64,000 nt of DNA, taken from assembly GCA_963842775.1 (NCBI GenBank), contig CAWJHQ010000011.1, positions 1,116,001 through 1,180,000 on the forward strand, in the 5' to 3' direction. Each line of letters opens with the position of its first letter. Position 1 is the stretch's first letter. The translations under genes were made by a program, and so were the position numbers. The stretch is from R-RK-3 sp963842775. Lineage in GTDB: Bacteria; Pseudomonadota; Alphaproteobacteria; Rhizobiales; Rhodomicrobiaceae. Positions 38,898-48,138 of this stretch are shown piece by piece. Below the pieces are notes generated by a model that saw only the letters and a program-made list of their open reading frames with translations, searched no databases and had not been told where the DNA came from.

Positions 38898-39956
38898 ATG
38901 ACCAGCGCTCAGTCATATTCTCCCTTTCCGGCGCCAAGCGCGGACCATTTGAAAGCGATCGCCCCCGGGCTTCCGGCTCTGGCATTTTTAGCCGTCAGCG
39001 GTCACGGCTCCTCAGCGCGGGACGCTGTCGAGAAGGCGCTGCTGCCGCTCTATGCCGACCCGAGCCTGTTCGGCGCGGCTCTTAGTCAACTCGCCGCGGA
39101 TGGGCTGATCTCGCTCTCCAAGGCCGGCCGCTGCCGCATCACCGACGCCGGCAGGAAGCGAGCCGAGGATGAAGTGGGCAAGCTGCTCGGGCGCGGGTGG
39201 CCGGAGATCGTTTCGCGCGGTCTGGCTGGCCTCGCGCTCGGCATGGACCCAAAGACCGAAGACGCGCAAGCCTATCTGGCGCGCAAAGACAATCTGGAAT
39301 GTGCTGCCCTGGCCCGCCTCTACGGTATGACGGAGCTCGGTGAGACGCCTTCCCGAAGCCAAGTCCGGTTTGCGTTGTTGCGCGCCGTTATCATCGCGCG
39401 CCTGCCTGAGTGCGAACCCGCCTTCACGGAGACCATGATGCAAAATACCTCGCGCGACGCCATGGGCAGAACCTTGCTTCTGGGCGCCGCGGGACTTCAG
39501 CGCGGCACCATCCGCGACGCCGAAGCCGTGCTCTTGCGCCGTGCGCTGGGTATGCGGGCGGAAACGAGCGGCGGCGTCGCCGAGGCGCTGATCCGGTCGG
39601 CGATCGGTAAGACCACTCAGCGCCCAGCCGTCCCGGCGAAGAAGGAAATCCGGGTCGAAAAGGCGGACCTCGCCGATTTCGCCGCGACGGTACGCAGTCT
39701 GGCAAAAACGCTGCGGACCGACCCGTTCGCGGGGCGCGTCGCCATCGCCCAGGTCTACGACGCTGGAACGATGCGCGGCCTCAATTTCGGCACGCTCGAC
39801 GAGTTCAAGAGCCGCATCGCCGAAGCATGCCGGGCCGGTCTCCTCGATCTGGAGCGCTACGACATCGCCGGTCCAATGGACAGCGCGTTGCGCGACCGGT
39901 CACGCACTATATTCGGCCGCGACGAACGGCACTTCATCGTCAACGAATGGATTTAG
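38898..39956 (+). CDS. Winged-helix protein paired with a dual-ATPase gene
   Basis: 352 residues from ATG 38898 (a GTG at 38880 is possible; neither has a good ribosome site). The N-terminal part (about 10-90) looks like a winged helix: ALLPLYADPSLFGAALSQL, DGLISLSKAGRCRITDAGRKRAEDEV. The middle is helical without a known motif. The C-terminal ~85 residues form a second winged-helix-like unit (FAGRVAIAQVYDAG, LDEFKSRIAEACRAGLLDLER) ending in DERHFIVNEWI. No catalytic motif is visible. It stands 16 bp before the ATPase gene and is surely co-transcribed. I infer a DNA-binding or adaptor partner for the ATPase; I do not recognise the family. Confidence 0.65.
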   Translation: MTSAQSYSPFPAPSADHLKAIAPGLPALAFLAVSGHGSSARDAVEKALLPLYADPSLFGAALSQLAADGLISLSKAGRCRITDAGRKRAEDEVGKLLGRGWPEIVSRGLAGLALGMDPKTEDAQAYLARKDNLECAALARLYGMTELGETPSRSQVRFALLRAVIIARLPECEPAFTETMMQNTSRDAMGRTLLLGAAGLQRGTIRDAEAVLLRRALGMRAETSGGVAEALIRSAIGKTTQRPAVPAKKEIRVEKADLADFAATVRSLAKTLRTDPFAGRVAIAQVYDAGTMRGLNFGTLDEFKSRIAEACRAGLLDLERYDIAGPMDSALRDRSRTIFGRDERHFIVNEWI

Positions 39957-39972
39957 CTTAGGAATGGTATCA

Positions 39973-42900
39973 ATGGATCCGCGCCTTGAGGCCCTCAAAA
40001 GCCCCGAGTTCTTTCGCGTTTTTGGCGCGGTGGCCTCGCTTGCCGGCGCGGCCGAGGAAGAACTTCTCGATGTATCGGATATCGGCCCAACGGCGGACGA
40101 GGCAATCGCCAATGTCGTCCACCATGCACGCTCGAAAAACCCCGATCCGGCGTCGCGCCTACTGCTGATCAAGGGGCAGACCGGCACCGGCAAGACACAC
40201 ACGCTGCTGACCGCCGTACGCGGCCTGCATCGGCATGGCGATGTGTTCGCGGTCGTGTTGCCGATGGTGGAATTCGTTTCCGAGTCTCAGTTCGACGCCT
40301 GGCTGACGCGTAGCCTCGTGACGCGCCTGAGCGAGCCCTATCTCGTGCCGGAAGGCTCGCCGGTGCCTCTGATTGCGCTCGCTAATGCGCTGCTCGATCT
40401 CGTGCCCGGCCACGTCGCGAAGCGGCTGAAGCAGGCGGCTAATGACGGCGACGTCAGCGTCAGCGAGACCGAGTTCAAAGGACTGGTGAGCGGCATCCGC
40501 AGCCGCCTCGCCCGCGCGACGCGCATTCCGCCCGCAGGCGAAGGCACTATCGCGGCCATTCTGGGCGTGCTGTTCGGCGAGGATGAGGCGTTCGACTATC
40601 TGCGCGGGCTGCAGATCGACACCGTCATTGCCGGCGTGCGCATCGCCAATCCCGATGCGGAGCAATGCGCGCGGCTGCGGCTTGAGGAACTGGTGAAGAT
40701 CATCGGCGCTTTCGGCGGGGCCGTGTTCATCGCTTTCGACCAGCTTGAGCAGAGCAAACTGGACGGCTGGGAAGGGCGCCTCACCCATGCCATCAGCCGG
40801 GGGGCGATGATCTGCGAGACCTTGCCGAATGTCGCGGTCAGCTTCGCCGTGCTGCCCTCGCTCTACGAGAACATCGCGCAGGGCATCGACCCTTCCATCC
40901 GCGACCGCATCGAGCGGCTGGGAGCACAGCCGGTCCGGCTGAAGCCGCTTTCACGGCCGGAAGTGGAAGCTCTGCTGGAGCGCCGGCTTGCCCTGCTCTA
41001 CAGCGTTTATGACGTCAAATCCGACCCGCAGGATCCCGCTCTATCCGTTCGAGGGCTGGTTTCTGGACGAACTCGCCGGCCAGACCTCGCGCTATGTCAC
41101 CGAATATGTTCAGCAGTTCCAACGGCTGCTGATCGAAAAGGGCGGCATTCCGGCGATGGAAGACTTCCCCTTGCCCGAGCCCGCTCATGCGCAGGTCGCG
41201 CCGACGCCTGGTGCGCCCTATCCCAGCGGACCCGCGGAGCCGTATGGCGGGCCCGCGGTCGATTACGACGCCCGGTGGGATAAATTCTACGCCCAGCATT
41301 CCTATTTCGGCGTTCCCAATGACGGCTCCAAGCAGGCCGATCTGATCGAATGGGCGGTGAAGGCCGCGATGCCCGAAATGGAGGGCGTCACTGCCATCCG
41401 CGCCCGCCGCGATTGCCGGGGACGCGCGCAAACCTACGTCATCGGCTTCGACATCGAGGAGAGCGGCACGGTGAAGGAGCGCCGGGAAGTGGCGCTCTGC
41501 AATGAACCGAACCAGGGCTCTCAGCTTGCCGACGAAATCCGCTCTGTGCTGGCGACCTGCCGCCATGATGTGCGCCCGGTGCTGGTGCGCCCGCGCGGCG
41601 GACGGTTTCCCAAGGGCGGCCGCACCGCCGGTCCGCTACTCGACAGCGCGATGGAGAACGGCGCTATCGTCGTGCGCCAGTTCGAGGCGCCGAGCTGGGA
41701 GCGCGTGCGCGCGCTGAAGGATTTCTTCAATCTCTTCAAGGACGAGCCGGGCTTCATCGACTGGCAGCGCCGCGCCCGGCCTCTAACCCAGATCTCCTCG
41801 CTCTCGGAAGTGCTGCAATATCCCTATCGCGCGCCGGTGGAAGAGACACCCGCCGAGGCCGAGCCGAAAAGCACCGTCGAGCCGCTCAAGCCTCGCGCCA
41901 CGCGCAAGGCGCCGACTGCGCCTGCGGTGTTTTTGGGGCACGAGCCGGACGGCCAGCCGATCTACTGGGCGCCCTTCGAGACCGACACCAAGCTGCTCAA
42001 TTTCGGCGTGCTGGTCACCGGTGACAGCGGCTCCGGCAAGACGCAGACCTTGCGCGTCATCATCGATGGGGTGACGTCCATCGGCGCGCCGGTGTGCATT
42101 TTCGATTTCAAGAACGATTATGCAGACCGGGGCTTCATCACCGAGCAGGGCCTGCGCGTGCACGATGTGCGCCGCCACGGCATTCCGTTCAATCCGCTAT
42201 TCCCGAGCGCGGCGGATGACGGCAAGGCGCAGCCGATCGAGCACATCTTCACCATCACCGGCGTGCTGAAGCGCGTCTTCGGCCTCGGCGACCGGCAGGC
42301 GGCGCTGCTACGCGACGCGATGAAGGAAGCCTTCGAGCGCCACGGCGTCGATCCGCAGAAATGGGTGCCGGTCGATACGATCCGCGCGCCGAGCTTCAAC
42401 GAAGTCGTCGCCATCCTCGAAGAGCAGAAGGAAGCGCGCAATACCACCGCGATCAGCCTGCTCGACCGCGTATCGCCGCTGTTCGAATTGGGCCTGTTCC
42501 CGAGCACGAACGAGCTGGAAGTGCCGTTCGAGACCATGCTGAACGAGCGGCTGGTCCTGTCGCTGTTCGAGCTGCCGACCGACGAAATCAAGGCCGCGCT
42601 CGCCGAGCTGATCATCATCCGCCTGCATGGCTATCTCGTGCGCGGCGACCAGCCGCGCCGGCTGACGCGGCTTCTGGTGCTCGACGAGGCGTGGCGCGTG
42701 GCGTCCTCGAAGCATCTGGAGAATCTGGCGCGCGAGGGCCGTGCTTTTGGCGTCGGCATCGCCATCGGCACGCAATATCCGGGCGATCTGCCCGCCGATC
42801 TCGCCGGTTCGCTGGCGACGCGCATCTTCCTGAAGAACCAGCAGCCGGATCACAAGAAGGCCGTGGTGCGGGCGGTGACCGGTTCGGCCAGCGGCGTGCA

Positions 42901-43060
42901 TGCGCAGGAAGTGCAGCATTATCTGGAGCGCCAGGAGATGTTCCAGGGGCTGATCCAGAACCAGCAATATGCGCCCTACGCGGCGTTCAAGCTGCTGCCC
43001 TATTACGCGCGGGAGCGGGAGGATGACGCGCCGAGGGATACGGGGACACTGGGGCGTTAG
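39973..43060 (+). CDS. Large protein with AAA-type and HerA/VirB4-type ATPase modules (one frameshift)
   Basis: About 1028 residues after removing one extra C at 41035-41037 (DPQDP then LYPFEGWFLDELAG); as given, the text reads as two overlapping frames. I chose ATG 39973 because AGGA stands 10 bp before it. Module 1 (about 1-345) is AAA-like: Walker A GQTGTGKT at 68-75, Walker B GAVFIAFDQLEQ at about 249-260, and a lid LKPLSRPEVEALLERRL. A linker with a Pro-rich stretch follows. Module 2 (about 625-1015) is HerA/FtsK-like: GDSGSGKT at 683-690, RLLVLDEAWR near 900 and IAIGTQYPGDLP near 930. HerA-like ATPases translocate DNA in repair, conjugation and several anti-phage systems. With the winged-helix partner this is a candidate DNA-processing or defence unit; no nuclease or methylase is visible. 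Confidence 0.7.
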
Positions 43061-43283
43061 AACGGCCCGAGACGAACTCCAGGCGAGCATGCCAAGCGGC
43101 TTATGGCTGTGGTCAGAAAGCCTACTTCTCCACACAATATCGAGTGTCATCATTACCTATTAGCGATCACCGAGAAATAACTTGCGTGCCCTTTGTCCGC
43201 CCCATTGGGCCCGCTGCCGCGCCTAATCTCACCACGTTACACCCTTGATCGGGCCGCAGATGGTGGATCACACATAGGGTGCA

Positions 43284-44030
43284 ATGGTGGAACGGCTGGC
43301 GGAAAATGTTCAGAGATTTGTTGCACCCTATGTCTGGCCCTTTTTTCGCACTTATGAGTATAGAGGGAATATAAAAATTACCAGGGCTGATGCCCGCGGT
43401 GCTATTTCGCAAGACGATCAGTTCTTTTATAATCGAATACCAAAAGTCGCAAATTCGACCATAATAAGCACCCTTGCTTCATACTCGGCCGCACGCAAGG
43501 GAATTCAACTAAACGTTGATAGCAAGCTATTTTTTCAGCGCCCCGCTTTTGCCAGCGCTGCGACTGCCCGTGCAATTAAACACAGATACTACAAATTCGT
43601 ATTCGTGCGGAATCCATTTACCCGGGTTCTGTCGGCTTATCTAGATAAAGTCGTACGGCAGAAGAGCCCTCGTTATCAAAAATGGGCTCTCAAAAAGGGC
43701 CAACCGCAGACGCCTTCATTTGCTGATTTCTGTCGTTATCTCGATGATGGCGGTCTCTATGACGATGCCCATTGGGCGCCTCAAGTTGATTGCCTGCTTA
43801 TTCCGCCATCGGAGTTTGATTTTGTCGGTAGATTTGAAAACCTGGATGAGGACCTCCATAAAGTTCTGAGACGTATTTTCCCGGCTGAACAGCCGGTCAC
43901 TCACATGGCGGGTCCACCCAGGACACATGCTGACGATAAGCTTAAGGAGTACTATTCCGAAAAGGAATTCAGCGTGATCGCGCGACTTTACTCAGATGAC
44001 CTTCGAGTATTTGGCTACGACAAGCAATAG
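43284..44030 (+). CDS. Sulfotransferase (carbohydrate sulfotransferase-like), copy A
   Basis: 248 residues. The 5'-phosphosulfate loop of PAPS-dependent sulfotransferases is visible as NRIPKVANST (50-59), and the 3'-phosphate site as FVFVRNPFTRVLSAY (105-119). These match the Sulfotransfer_2 family, which transfers sulfate from PAPS to glycans or lipids. The C-terminal part has FDFVGRFENLDEDLHKVL, typical of the fold. No signal peptide or membrane helix is obvious. The gene is clearly richer in A/T than its neighbours, suggesting recent acquisition. Copy B at 44803 differs by only about three residues. Confidence 0.87.
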   Translation: MVERLAENVQRFVAPYVWPFFRTYEYRGNIKITRADARGAISQDDQFFYNRIPKVANSTIISTLASYSAARKGIQLNVDSKLFFQRPAFASAATARAIKHRYYKFVFVRNPFTRVLSAYLDKVVRQKSPRYQKWALKKGQPQTPSFADFCRYLDDGGLYDDAHWAPQVDCLLIPPSEFDFVGRFENLDEDLHKVLRRIFPAEQPVTHMAGPPRTHADDKLKEYYSEKEFSVIARLYSDDLRVFGYDKQ

Positions 44031-44175
44031 ACCGGGATAGCCCCTCAGGGCTTAGGATCGACGGCGAGCGATAGCCCTTACGCAATTCCGAAAGCCGGAA
44101 AAGATACCCACCATCTTGATGCGGCGGCGATGTTCTGACTTGCCTTCGTCTGCGCCCGGCGCTAAGTCTGCCCGC

Positions 44176-44566
44176 ATGCTGGATCACCTCAAGGCGAATA
44201 ACCGGGCCTGGGCGGCGCGGATGGTTTCCACCGACGCAGGCTTCTTCAAGCGGCTGGCGAGCCAGCAGGCCCCGGAATATCTCTGGATCGGCTGCGCCGA
44301 CAGCCGCGTGCCCGCCAATGAGATCGTCGATCTCGATCCGGGCGAATTGTTCGTGCACCGCAATGTCGCCAATCTGGCTCCCCGCAGGACGCGAACTACC
44401 TCTCCGTGCTGCAATTCGCCGTCGATGTGATCAAGGTGAAGCACATCATGGTCGTGGGGCATTATGGTTGCGGCGGCGTCAGCGCGGCGGTGGACGGGTA
44501 GCGGCGCGCTCTCATCGACCATTGGCTGCATCCGATCCGAGAGGTTGCTCGCGAACATCACCACGA
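44176..44566 (+). pseudogene. Beta-carbonic anhydrase, copy A, decayed and truncated
   Basis: The first ~68 residues equal the intact copy at 45696, including IGCADSRVPANEIVD with zinc ligand Cys and the Asp-Arg pair. One base is missing near 44393 (GGCTCCCCGCAGG against GGCTCCGCCGCAGG), shifting the frame. A second lesion is a TAG at 44500-44502, where the intact gene has CAG. The gene is cut at the duplication junction at about 44567, losing the last third. It cannot give a working enzyme. Confidence 0.9.
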
Positions 44567-44567
44567 G

Positions 44568-46087
44568 GCGGGAGGATGACGCGCCCAGGGATACGGGCAC
44601 GCTGAGGCGTTAGAACTGCCCGAGGCGAACTCCAGGCGGGCATTCAATGAGGCTTATGGTGTGGTCAGAAAGCCTCTTCCCCACACAAATCAGGTCATCA
44701 CCGCCCTTAGCGACCCCCCGGGTCCCATTGTCCGCCACATTGGGCCGCGTAATTTACCACGACGGCGTGGGGCCGCAGATCGCGGATCACACATAGGGTG
44801 CAATGGTGGAACGGCTGGCGGAAAATGTTCAGAGATTTGTTGCCCCCTATGTCTGGCCCTTTTTTCGCACTTATGAGTATAGAGGGAATATAAAAATTAC
44901 CAGGGCTGACGCTCGTGGTGCGATTTCGCAAGACGATCAGTTCTTTTATAATCGAATACCAAAAGTCGCAAATTCGACCATAATAAGCACCCTTGCTTCA
45001 TACTCGGCCGCACGCAAGGGAATTCAACTAAACGTTGATAGCAAGCTATTTTTTCAGCGCCCCGCTTTTGCCAGCGCTGCGACTGCCCGCGCAATTAAAC
45101 ACAGATACTACAAATTCGTATTCGTGCGGAATCCATTTACCCGGGTTCTGTCGGCCTATCTAGATAAGGTCATACGTCAGAAGAGCCCTCGTTATCAAAA
45201 ATGGGCTCTCAAAAAGGGCCAACCGCAGACGCCTTCATTTGCTGATTTCTGTCGTTATCTCGATGATGGCGGTCTCTATGACGATGCCCATTGGGCGCCT
45301 CAAGTTGATTGCCTGCTTATTCCGCCATCGGAGTTTGATTTTGTCGGTAGATTTGAAAACCTGGATGAGGACCTCCATAAGGTTCTGAGACGTATTTTCC
45401 CGGCTGAACAGCCGGTCACTCACATGGCGGGTCCACCCAGGACACATGCTGACGATAAGCTTAAGGAGTACTATTCCGAAAGGGAATTCAGCATGATCGC
45501 GCGACTTTACTCAGATGATCTTCGAGTATTTGGCTACGACAAGCAATAGACCGGGATAGCCCCTCAGGGCTTAGGATCGACGGCCGAGCGATAGCCGTTA
45601 CGCAATTCCGAAAGTCGGAAAAGATACCCACCATGTTGCCGCGGCGGCGATGCTCTGGCTTGCCTTCGTCCGCGCCCGGCGCTAAGTCTGCCCGCATGCT
45701 AGATCACCTCAAGGCGAATAACCGGGCCTGGGCGGCGCGGATGGTTTCCACCGACGCAGGCTTCTTCAAGCGGCTGGCGAGCCAGCAGGCGCCGGAATAT
45801 CTCTGGATCGGCTGCGCCGACAGCCGCGTGCCCGCCAATGAGATCGTCGATCTCGATCCGGGCGAATTGTTCGTGCACCGCAATGTCGCCAATCTGGCTC
45901 CGCCGCAGGACGCCAACTATCTCTCCGTGCTGCAATTCGCCGTCGATGTGATCAAGGTGAAGCACATCATGGTCGTGGGGCATTATGGCTGCGGCGGCGT
46001 CAGCGCGGCGGTGGACGGGCAGCGGCGCGGTCTCGTCGACCATTGGCTGCATCCGATACGCGAGGTCGCTCACGAGCACCGCCACGA
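44568..46087. repeat. Tandem duplication, copy B (ATPase tail, sulfotransferase, carbonic anhydrase)
   Basis: Begins with a second copy of the last ~37 bp of the dual-ATPase gene, ending in GCGTTAG at 44605-44611, followed by the same spacer, sulfotransferase and anhydrase as copy A. The anhydrase runs on past the repeat end and is complete. Confidence 0.9.
44803..45549 (+). CDS. Sulfotransferase (carbohydrate sulfotransferase-like), copy B
   Basis: 248 residues, nearly identical to the 43284-44030 product: Val/Ile at the DKV(V/I)RQ site, Lys/Arg and Val/Met near EYYSE(K/R)EFS(V/M). Both PAPS-binding motifs are intact, so both copies could be active. Most nucleotide differences are silent (for example around 44907-44925), which indicates that selection has kept the protein since the duplication. 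The upstream spacer is also duplicated. Confidence 0.87.
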   Translation: MVERLAENVQRFVAPYVWPFFRTYEYRGNIKITRADARGAISQDDQFFYNRIPKVANSTIISTLASYSAARKGIQLNVDSKLFFQRPAFASAATARAIKHRYYKFVFVRNPFTRVLSAYLDKVIRQKSPRYQKWALKKGQPQTPSFADFCRYLDDGGLYDDAHWAPQVDCLLIPPSEFDFVGRFENLDEDLHKVLRRIFPAEQPVTHMAGPPRTHADDKLKEYYSEREFSMIARLYSDDLRVFGYDKQ

Positions 46088-46310
46088 ACTCGAGGCAATT
46101 GAAGAGACTCGCGCGCGGTTCGACCGGTTATGCGAACTGAACGTCATCCGGCAAGTGCGCAATGTCGGTTCCGACGTGTTCGTGCAGGACGCCTGGGCGC
46201 GCGGTCAGAACATCAGCGTGCATGGCTGGGTTTATTCGCTGGCGGACGGGCTGGTGAAAGATCTGAATGTGACGGTCAGCCGCCTGGAAGAGGTTGAACG
46301 GCTAAGTTAG
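45696..46310 (+). CDS. can: Beta-carbonic anhydrase
   Basis: 204 residues. Zinc ligands are Cys40, His96 and Cys99 (GCADSR and GHYGCGG), with the Asp42-Arg44 dyad that opens the active site. It interconverts CO2 and bicarbonate in the cytoplasm. The body continues through HWLHPIREVAHEH and the C-terminal GQNISVHGWVYSLADGLVKDLNV, the expected length for the Can-type clade. A longer frame starts at 45633, but the ATG at 45696 gives the family's normal N-terminus. The 5' part is shared with the broken copy at 44176. Confidence 0.92.
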   Translation: MLDHLKANNRAWAARMVSTDAGFFKRLASQQAPEYLWIGCADSRVPANEIVDLDPGELFVHRNVANLAPPQDANYLSVLQFAVDVIKVKHIMVVGHYGCGGVSAAVDGQRRGLVDHWLHPIREVAHEHRHELEAIEETRARFDRLCELNVIRQVRNVGSDVFVQDAWARGQNISVHGWVYSLADGLVKDLNVTVSRLEEVERLS

Positions 46311-46607
46311 CGCCGCGAGCCGCCTGACATCCGTCCTGCACTTGGCCGATTTCGGATTGGGCAGTACGTGCTACTCACCCACACCCCTGACGATGACAGC
46401 GCATGGCACAGCTAACGTCCTCTTTCGGGCTCTTGAGCAATTTGGTGCGATGATAGCGAGTTGCCGATCACCAGCGCGGTGGAGTTGCCGCGGCTCCCGC
46501 GCAATGGGAAAATGGCAGACTTGAAAGCTGCTGCATGGCGCACGCTCCATCAGAACAATATATATGAGGCCGCTGCATAAAGCGGACGCCTCCGGAATTT
46601 CCGGCAC

Positions 46608-47507
46608 ATGAAGCTCTTCTACGCCGACACATACGAAATTCCCTTGCCCGATGGGCACCGCTTCCCACGCAATAAAAACCGCCTGACCCGTGAAGCGCTT
46701 CTGCGCGAGGAGCTTGTCACCGCGAAGCAGCTAGCCATTTCGCCGCTCGCTGAGCGCGACGACATCGTTCGCGTCCATACGCCCGCCTACGCCGACGCAT
46801 TCCTGGAGGGCACGCTCAGCCGCGAGGCCTTGCGGCGCATTGGCATGCCCTGGAGTCCGCATCTGGTACTGCGCTCGCGGGCGACGATGGGTGGCGCCGT
46901 CGCGGCCATGCGCACGGCAATGCGTGAGGGCTTCTCCGGGCAGCTCGCGGGCGGTACCCATCACGCCCATGCGGATTTCGGCTCGGGCTTTTGCGCGCTC
47001 AATGACTTCGCGCTTGCCGCCGTCACTGCGCTTGCCGAGAGCCTCGCGGCCCGCGTCGCCATTGTCGATCTCGACGTGCATCAGGGCGATGGCAATGCCT
47101 CGATCTTCGCGGGCAACCCTTCGGTCTTCGTGCTCAGCCTCCACGCGGAGAAGAATTTTCCCTTCCGCAAGGCTGCCTCCGATCTCGATATCGGCCTCCC
47201 TGACGGCACCGAAGACGACGCGTATCTGCGTCACCTTCATGAGGGGCTGGACGCGGTTCTGGGCTTCCGGCCCGATCTGGTGCTCTACCAATCCGGCGTC
47301 GATCCTCTGGTGCATGACAAGCTCGGCCGCATGGCGCTCAGCTATGCCGGGCTCGCTGCGCGCGATCGCTTGGTGTTCGAAACGTTTGCCCGGCAAGGGA
47401 TTCCGCTCAGCTTCGGCATAGGCGGCGGCTATTGCGACCCGATCGAACAATCGGTCGCGGCCTATGTAAATACCGTGCGGGCGGCCAAGGCAGTCTACGG
47501 ATTCTAA
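46608..47507 (+). CDS. Histone deacetylase-like amidohydrolase (class II-like bacterial HDAC)
   Basis: 299 residues of the arginase/deacetylase fold. The active site is visible as GGTHHAHADFGSGFCALND (115-133) and the zinc motif VDLDVHQGDGNAS (153-165), then YQSGVDPLVHDKLG and GIGGGY with the transition-state residue. Bacterial members deacetylate polyamines, acetoin-related or other small amides; the substrate is not evident. Upstream, 46311-46607 shows no gene. It appears monocistronic. Confidence 0.9.
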   Translation: MKLFYADTYEIPLPDGHRFPRNKNRLTREALLREELVTAKQLAISPLAERDDIVRVHTPAYADAFLEGTLSREALRRIGMPWSPHLVLRSRATMGGAVAAMRTAMREGFSGQLAGGTHHAHADFGSGFCALNDFALAAVTALAESLAARVAIVDLDVHQGDGNASIFAGNPSVFVLSLHAEKNFPFRKAASDLDIGLPDGTEDDAYLRHLHEGLDAVLGFRPDLVLYQSGVDPLVHDKLGRMALSYAGLAARDRLVFETFARQGIPLSFGIGGGYCDPIEQSVAAYVNTVRAAKAVYGF

Positions 47508-47776
47508 TCGCGGGTTTCCGCAACGCGATTTGCTCGGCCAAGAACGGTTGCTTCACATACGCTCATTTTTCCGTGAACTGGCAGGTTTTTGTCTCAACAA
47601 AGGTGATTGTTATCAATTCGTGAATAGTGAAGTCAATTTGGAAGGGCTAAATCGCCGTGAAAGGGTGCCCATCTCTGGAAGCAGCGGCTAAGACCGTCGC
47701 TACTTTTTGTTTGGAAGCATATCGCGACTGGTGCCGGACATAAAAGCAGCCGGCACCGGATTTAAAGGAGAAGACC

Positions 47777-47953
47777 ATGAGCACATTCGTTCGTTCGGCT
47801 ATGTTTGCAGCCGCTATGTTGGCCGGACTGTCTGCCGTCAAGGCGCAGTCCTATGACCTCGAAGACAACGCCCGGCCGCTGTCCTCTTATGACCTGAACA
47901 GCCCCGCCGACCAGAAGCAGTTCTGGGAACAGAGCGAGCGCAACGGCAACTAA
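47777..47953 (+). CDS. Small secreted protein of unknown function (58 aa)
   Basis: 58 codons with a well-placed AAAGGAG site 8 bp upstream. The first 23 residues form a clear signal peptide (FAAAMLAGLSAVKA). The mature 35 residues are polar (SYDLEDNARPLSSYDLN, then FWEQSERNGN) and have no Cys. A strong terminator follows 13 bp after the stop, supporting a real single-gene unit. Probably periplasmic; function not recognised. Confidence 0.75.
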   Translation: MSTFVRSAMFAAAMLAGLSAVKAQSYDLEDNARPLSSYDLNSPADQKQFWEQSERNGN

Positions 47954-47965
47954 GCCTGAAATGAC

Positions 47966-47996
47966 AGGGCGGGCCTCAACCGAGGCCTGCCCTTTC
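47966..47996 (+). terminator. Rho-independent terminator of the 58-aa gene
   Basis: A 12 bp stem (AGGGCGGGCCTC with GAGGCCTGCCCT, one mismatch) with a four-base loop is followed by TTTCC. Confidence 0.75.
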
Positions 47997-48138
47997 CAGC
48001 CGGAAGTTGCCCGCCGCCGCCCGAAGACATATGCGGTACCCGCGCGTGTGAGTTGAGTTACCGCGCCGATCCGCCTCGCAGCCCTCGCCCTAAACGTGGC
48101 ATGCGGGCTGAATTTTTCGAATACAGCAGGAGATCGAC

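Larger units (their letters stand above)
43015..44567. repeat. Tandem duplication, copy A (ATPase tail, sulfotransferase, truncated carbonic anhydrase)
   Basis: Starts at GCGGGAGGATGAC inside the end of the dual-ATPase gene and ends in the middle of the anhydrase gene. It matches 44568-46087 with a shift of 1519-1521 bp. The coding parts differ by a few percent; the intergenic parts differ more. Confidence 0.9.

Noticed and set aside
43015..46087. Possible insertion sequence carrying the sulfotransferase
   Set aside because: No transposase, terminal inverted repeats or target-site duplication was found; a simple tandem duplication explains the structure.
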